From: Mangifera indica
Taxonomy: Eukaryota > Streptophyta > Magnoliopsida > Sapindales > Anacardiaceae
Length of the DNA stretch: 64,000 nt
Reading direction: 5' to 3'
Assembly: GCF_011075055.1 (NCBI RefSeq)
Contig: NC_058150.1
Coordinates: 1,116,001-1,180,000, forward strand
Below are positions 59,619 to 64,000 of the stretch, piece after piece. How positions within the stretch are numbered: the first letter of the stretch is position 1; each line of letters begins with the position of its first letter. Made by a program: the position numbers and the translations under genes. The notes below the pieces were generated by a model. The model was not told where the DNA came from. It made no database searches and worked only from the letters and a program-made list of their open reading frames with translations.

Positions 59619-62522
59619 CTACAAAAGAAAATCAGGAACCACTGCTGTTTGTGTAACCACATTTAAGGGCTCATCAGCTTTTTGTCCAGCTTTATGCCTG
59701 CTATGGCTATGATTACTCTTCTTCTTTTCTTTCTGAACGTTATCTTCATTTTCCTCAACATTCTTCCCAGAACCTTTGTGTCTTCTCTCTTTACCATGAC
59801 TACGGTGTTTGCTTCTTCTTGAGCTAGTATTGCTCTGACCACGCATCTCCTCAGCACCAATATTCTCTGATTCTAGAGGAAGATTAGTATATTTCTCCTT
59901 TCCTTTTCTCCTACTAGATGGCTTATCAGACTGGTTACTTAGTGATGAAACAGGTACAGGTTCATTAGCTAAAAATACATCCCGCACTGCACCAGAAAGT
60001 GTATCACCCTTCAGCTCAGCCTTCTTGGCTGCTATGGATATCTCATCTCCATCTAGTTTTAGCACCACTGGCCTAGGCTTTGCATGGGTTGACTTTTTCT
60101 TTGGGGCCAATGACTGCTCTGTGAGCTTTAGTAGATCATCAGCATTGTTATTGAGTTTATCCTGTGACATTGGGTCGTTGGCAGGAGGATAATCATTTGA
60201 TACAGTCTCAGTCTTTTCTGAAGGAAGATAATATAAGCCATGCCGCTTACGGTGTTCCGCAAGCAGAGCAGTGGACTCATTTGATGGTTCTGGCTCATCT
60301 TTGCTCCGGATGTAAGATGGGGAAACACCAACTAGTTCCCCATATTGAGCACTGCCAAGAGAAAATGCACTTGACAAAGGTGATTGCACATCACCACAGA
60401 TGATTTCCAAGTCAGCAAGATTTTCATTAAGCGTTAAGCCCTCTGGTACAAGAACCCTTGACTGAGCAGTAGATGAGACCAGGTCAAGCTCCTCAAAAAA
60501 GGCATCATGCATCAACTTCACGACACTGGAAGCTACAGTTTCTTCCCTTGCCAAAATCCCTTCTCCTTGGCCAATAGGATTAATAACTTCTTGCTTTATC
60601 AAATCAATTAGACCAAGTACATTCCTTGCTCTCTCTTGTATTTCTACATCATGGTTTACAGAGAGTGGCCCCAGGGCCAGTTCAACTAAATTTAACAGGT
60701 TAACAATAGATACTTGGGTGAAACTGTCATTGGCTAGAGAAGCAGAAGTGGCTGGACCATTTTCAATAGGAAAATCTTTAAATGGTTTATTTAAATCCCT
60801 TGGATCAAATTCTTCATCTTCTTCATAATGGGCAGGAGATTCTGATGTTGCTAAATCTGAACTTTCAGGACACTTCCTTACAGAGATTGTTTCTGAAATT
60901 CCTGCTGACAGATTCTCAGGATATGAGGAAGTTTTATTTCCCTTGCTTAAGAGATAAGAGTGTAAACAAAAGATTAATACTTTAAATGCAGACTGAACAT
61001 ACACTGCCCTTATAGAGGGCTGCAAGAGAGTAGTACGAGGTTGTAATAGTGCCTCCATAAGCTCAAATGGATTCCTAGAGAACTCAACATACTCACCCGA
61101 CAACCAAGCAGCAGCTGATAATATTTGATGTAAGAAAGGATTACCAAGTAATGCAGGATCAATCAGAAGATCACGACTGACACTAACAAGCTCAGGTCTA
61201 ACATCCTTGACCCTCATACCAATATCAATTAGCTGATTCTCAATTTCTTCCCCCTTTTTGCAATGTGGGATTCTAGCCATTTCCCCGAGAAGTGACGCAT
61301 ACCAATCAAAGTCAACAATTACCTCGTACAGATTTCTTGAACAAGTAGACAAAATTGAACCAAGAATCTTGTTACAAAATTCAGGGTCAGACTTAAGCGC
61401 ATAATTAACTAAGACCCTTGTTATTTCAACCACATTGTCCTCAAACACCATTGCCATCAGAAGACGCAAAGACTCAAGCTTTATATTAAAATCCCCATCA
61501 CTCAAAGACTTCACCACAAAATCCTTGTTCTCTAACACTGCCCACACGTGTTTCGGTGCAATAATTGAAAGTGCCTGCAATCCGAGAAACTTCAAATTTG
61601 GATCGTCATCAACCAAAAATTCCCGAACCTTAGCAACCGCAAGCTTCACCGCAGATTCATACTCATTCAAACTACTCACCACAGTCCTAACACACTCAAA
61701 CAGCAAAGACTTGGCACCAGTCCTCCTCATATGTTCACATATTGGCTCAACAACCCTCTTCGCCAACCTAGGCTCTAATTGCACCAACCTAGCAAATATC
61801 TTCACCACCTTAATCAACAACCAATTATTCTTTGAATCAACTAGAATCTTATAAAACTCAGGTGCCAACGGTAAATAAGATCTGGGGTCTTTCGAACTAA
61901 GCTCACAAAACACTCCAATAACAGCAGACACAATAACCGGATCGGAACTCTCTAAATTCTCAACTAAACGCTTAAAACAAACTCTAACCGCATCTGGGTA
62001 TTTCTCAAAAATCCTCAAAACAACCGCAATAGCTTTCTTCTTAACAAAAGCTTTACTACTAGACAACAAAGTAAAAACTTCAGGAGTTAAATCTCTACAA
62101 AGATCAATATTCCCAATTCTGGATAAACATTCAAGAGCTAAACTCACTTCGTACTGATTATGACTATTCAGATCTTTACGTAATTGGTTGGTAATCAAAA
62201 GCATTACCGGGGTGTTCTCGTGAAACGATTGAGTGACGGCGTTGTACCCAATTCTCTTGTGGAGGAATTGCGGGGACGACATGACTTCAATGGCTTGAAA
62301 GGAAGCGAACGACATGTCGGTTCCATGGAGAGAGTTGAGGTACGAGAGTTTCTGAAGGGCGGTGGATTTGGTAAGAAGGTCGGTTGATTTGATCTCGCGA
62401 CGAATCTCCTCGAGGGCTTTGGAGATGAATACGGATTCCTTCACTTGGTGCTGGCGGAAGCCCTTGATTAAGTCATCGAGATTGCGCTGGAAAAGGGTGT
62501 CCATGATCGAAGTAGAAGCCAT
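59619..62522 (-). CDS. AP3D: AP-3 complex subunit delta (delta-adaptin), intronless
   Basis: One uninterrupted frame encodes 967 residues. Delta-adaptin is the large subunit of the AP-3 adaptor, which sorts cargo from the Golgi/endosome to the vacuole. The N-terminal HEAT-repeat trunk (Adaptin_N, about 30-580) is evident from LDDLIKGFRQHQVKESVFI, LTKSTALQKLSYLNSLHGTD, FHENTPVMLLITNQLRKDL, YEVSLALECLSRIGN and IKVVKIFARLVQLEPRLAKR. An acidic linker (YEEDEEFDPRDLNKPF) leads to a hinge. The C-terminus is Lys/Arg/His-rich (KHRSHGKERRHKG, HSHSRHKAGQKADEP), as in known plant and animal AP-3 delta. Plant delta-adaptins are typically single-exon; this one is somewhat longer than those I know, with the excess in the tail. 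The start ATG at 62522 is followed by ASTSIMDTLFQRNLDDL; a second Met at residue 7 is possible. Confidence 0.96.
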   Translation of the reverse strand: MASTSIMDTLFQRNLDDLIKGFRQHQVKESVFISKALEEIRREIKSTDLLTKSTALQKLSYLNSLHGTDMSFASFQAIEVMSSPQFLHKRIGYNAVTQSFHENTPVMLLITNQLRKDLNSHNQYEVSLALECLSRIGNIDLCRDLTPEVFTLLSSSKAFVKKKAIAVVLRIFEKYPDAVRVCFKRLVENLESSDPVIVSAVIGVFCELSSKDPRSYLPLAPEFYKILVDSKNNWLLIKVVKIFARLVQLEPRLAKRVVEPICEHMRRTGAKSLLFECVRTVVSSLNEYESAVKLAVAKVREFLVDDDPNLKFLGLQALSIIAPKHVWAVLENKDFVVKSLSDGDFNIKLESLRLLMAMVFEDNVVEITRVLVNYALKSDPEFCNKILGSILSTCSRNLYEVIVDFDWYASLLGEMARIPHCKKGEEIENQLIDIGMRVKDVRPELVSVSRDLLIDPALLGNPFLHQILSAAAWLSGEYVEFSRNPFELMEALLQPRTTLLQPSIRAVYVQSAFKVLIFCLHSYLLSKGNKTSSYPENLSAGISETISVRKCPESSDLATSESPAHYEEDEEFDPRDLNKPFKDFPIENGPATSASLANDSFTQVSIVNLLNLVELALGPLSVNHDVEIQERARNVLGLIDLIKQEVINPIGQGEGILAREETVASSVVKLMHDAFFEELDLVSSTAQSRVLVPEGLTLNENLADLEIICGDVQSPLSSAFSLGSAQYGELVGVSPSYIRSKDEPEPSNESTALLAEHRKRHGLYYLPSEKTETVSNDYPPANDPMSQDKLNNNADDLLKLTEQSLAPKKKSTHAKPRPVVLKLDGDEISIAAKKAELKGDTLSGAVRDVFLANEPVPVSSLSNQSDKPSSRRKGKEKYTNLPLESENIGAEEMRGQSNTSSRRSKHRSHGKERRHKGSGKNVEENEDNVQKEKKKSNHSHSRHKAGQKADEPLNVVTQTAVVPDFLL

Positions 62523-64000
62523 TTTAGAGAAGAGTCCTCTGTTATGGATTGAAGAATTACATAGAAATGATTATGGCAATGAAGAGATTTGTTTGGTTTG
62601 TTTTGTTTTTGTTTTTAAGCAAAACGCATGTTTGTTTATGAAGATTGAAGAGGACGAATAATCCGAGGGCGAGCTTGCTGATTGAAAGATGACAATGGAT
62701 TAAAATTGTAGAAGCAACAACAACATATGACAGGTCCAACTACAAACGACAGCCCAAAATTGTTGAAGGAATACTCTGCGAAATTATTGGATCATGGGCC
62801 AGACCCAAATGCATTAGAGAAGGTAGGCGTGGGTTCAAGCCAGACAAAGCTCAAACAAAGGGTAACTCAATTGCAATTTAAATCTAGAACGGTTAATTTG
62901 AATTTAAACTTAAGCTGCCTCAAATGATGAACAATGACACCGCAAAGAAGAACAGCCACTAGAGAAGAAAAATAGAATGACAGATTTTATTCCATAGTCC
63001 TAGAGCCCATTGGACTAGGCCCTTATGTTAGTCTGAAATAGGCACAAATACCATTGGAGATATCTTCTCCAAAACCAAACCACTACCATGGTTGTGGTGG
63101 TTAAACTAATTATAGAATGTATTAGGGTTGGATTTGTTTCAAGTAGAGCCTAAGCAAGGCTCAAGTTGAGATCAGCTTGAATTCAAAAAAGTCAGTTTAA
63201 TATTATTTCTAGATTGACGAGTTGAGACTAGAACTAAATTCTATAATAAGTTAACTTTGTATTTGATTTGAACTAACTTAAATTTGAATGTTTGAATTAA
63301 GTCAAACTAGATTTATTTATAAAAACAAATCTAATTTTTAACATGAACTTGGTTTATTCAATTTGAGCTCAAACAATTTGGATTAAATCTAGTCCTAGTA
63401 TACATGTTCCCTCTAAGAGGTAATGTGAGGGGAGTAAATCATTATTTCTTACTCAAGGTTTGGAAAATCACTTGTTTTCATTATTGAATTTTTAAACCAC
63501 AAACATCCACCTAAAACACAACTCTTTAAAAAATATATATAGTTGAGATCGTATTAGAGAGGTGTAATCCAACAAAATTATACTTATTTAGTGTGATTTT
63601 CACTAGAATGACATCTTTTTGGAGCAACTTCAACTATCAAATATAGACAGATTATCATACAATCAAGAGTAATATAATAATGTTTCAAAAGTTAAATAAT
63701 TTTAGGGTAATATAGTTATTTACCTTTCTAACACTATATCAAAGGTTTTTGAGTGAAATTTATAGTCTAGAATTTTATCAAAGGTAAAAATTTGTGGTAT
63801 TGTCAAAAGCTGGAAGAGAAATAGATAGGAATTTATTTTAATGTTAGCTCTATAGCTCTTTAAGAAATGACCTGGTGTGGCCAAATTCTTGTCTGTCAAA
63901 TTTTTGACTTCTGGTTTCAGCAAATGAAGAAGCATCTAGTCCTCTTCTTTATACAAGAAAGAAGTCCATGAACAGTCAGTAAAGTGTAATCTATATGAAG
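62523..64000. other. AP-3 delta upstream region and repeats
   Basis: The first few hundred bases are the delta-adaptin leader and promoter. A dispersed repeat like that at 28695-28960 lies at about 63120-63400 (TTAGGGTTGGATTTG at one edge, GATTAAATCTAGTCCTAG at the other). A frame at 62727-62927 and one at 63720-63935 have no recognised family. Confidence 0.5.

Noticed and set aside
62821..62850. GGGTTCAAGCC as a possible tRNA T-loop
   Set aside because: No matching acceptor, D or anticodon arms in the right spacing. I found no convincing tRNA, rRNA or CRISPR array anywhere in the window.

Overview
This window is nuclear DNA from a flowering plant, most likely a eudicot. The genome is AT-rich, the genes are split by GT-AG introns, and the families are plant-specific: KIN-7/NACK kinesin, CBP60, LRK10-like receptor kinases, DUF789 and type-2 nsLTP. 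Miniature transposons fill the spaces between genes. I cannot name the species. I rebuilt the exon structures by hand by matching splice sites, intron phase and family conservation. Every multi-exon model below sums to a whole number of codons, except the one cut by the window edge.

Layout. At 1-5565 (minus) lie two tandem reticulon-like genes, the first cut by the left edge. At 6403-9128 (plus) is an enolase-superfamily dipeptide epimerase, head to head with the second reticulon. The stretch 9.1-14.1 kb is repeat-rich and includes a 470-bp Tourist-like MITE with TAA target duplications. A small type-2 lipid-transfer protein sits at 14177-14458 (plus). A complete 14-exon NACK1-type cytokinetic kinesin occupies 16182-20476 (minus), with mitosis-type MSA-like motifs upstream. 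A six-exon DUF789 gene at 22799-26782 (minus) needs a GC-AG intron. The region 27-34.5 kb has no recognisable gene but carries a foldback element with terminal repeats.

At 34.5-45.5 kb is an LRK10-like receptor kinase cluster. It has a stand-alone ectodomain exon (plus), a full RD-type receptor kinase (plus, with a 36-nt mini-exon) and a full non-RD receptor kinase (minus), the last two convergent. A large foldback element lies at 48.2-49.1 kb. Then, all on the minus strand, come a seven-exon CBP60 gene (50252-54013), a two-exon GT14 glycosyltransferase (55841-57734) and an intronless AP-3 delta adaptin (59619-62522). The right end is repeats.

These genes do not form one pathway. The receptor-kinase cluster and CBP60 both belong to families linked to stress and immune signalling, but nothing in the sequence ties them together. 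The observations most worth following are the possible alternative first exon of the LRK10-like locus, the divergent reticulon pair, the MSA motifs of the kinesin, the GC-AG intron, and the recurring foldback/MITE families.
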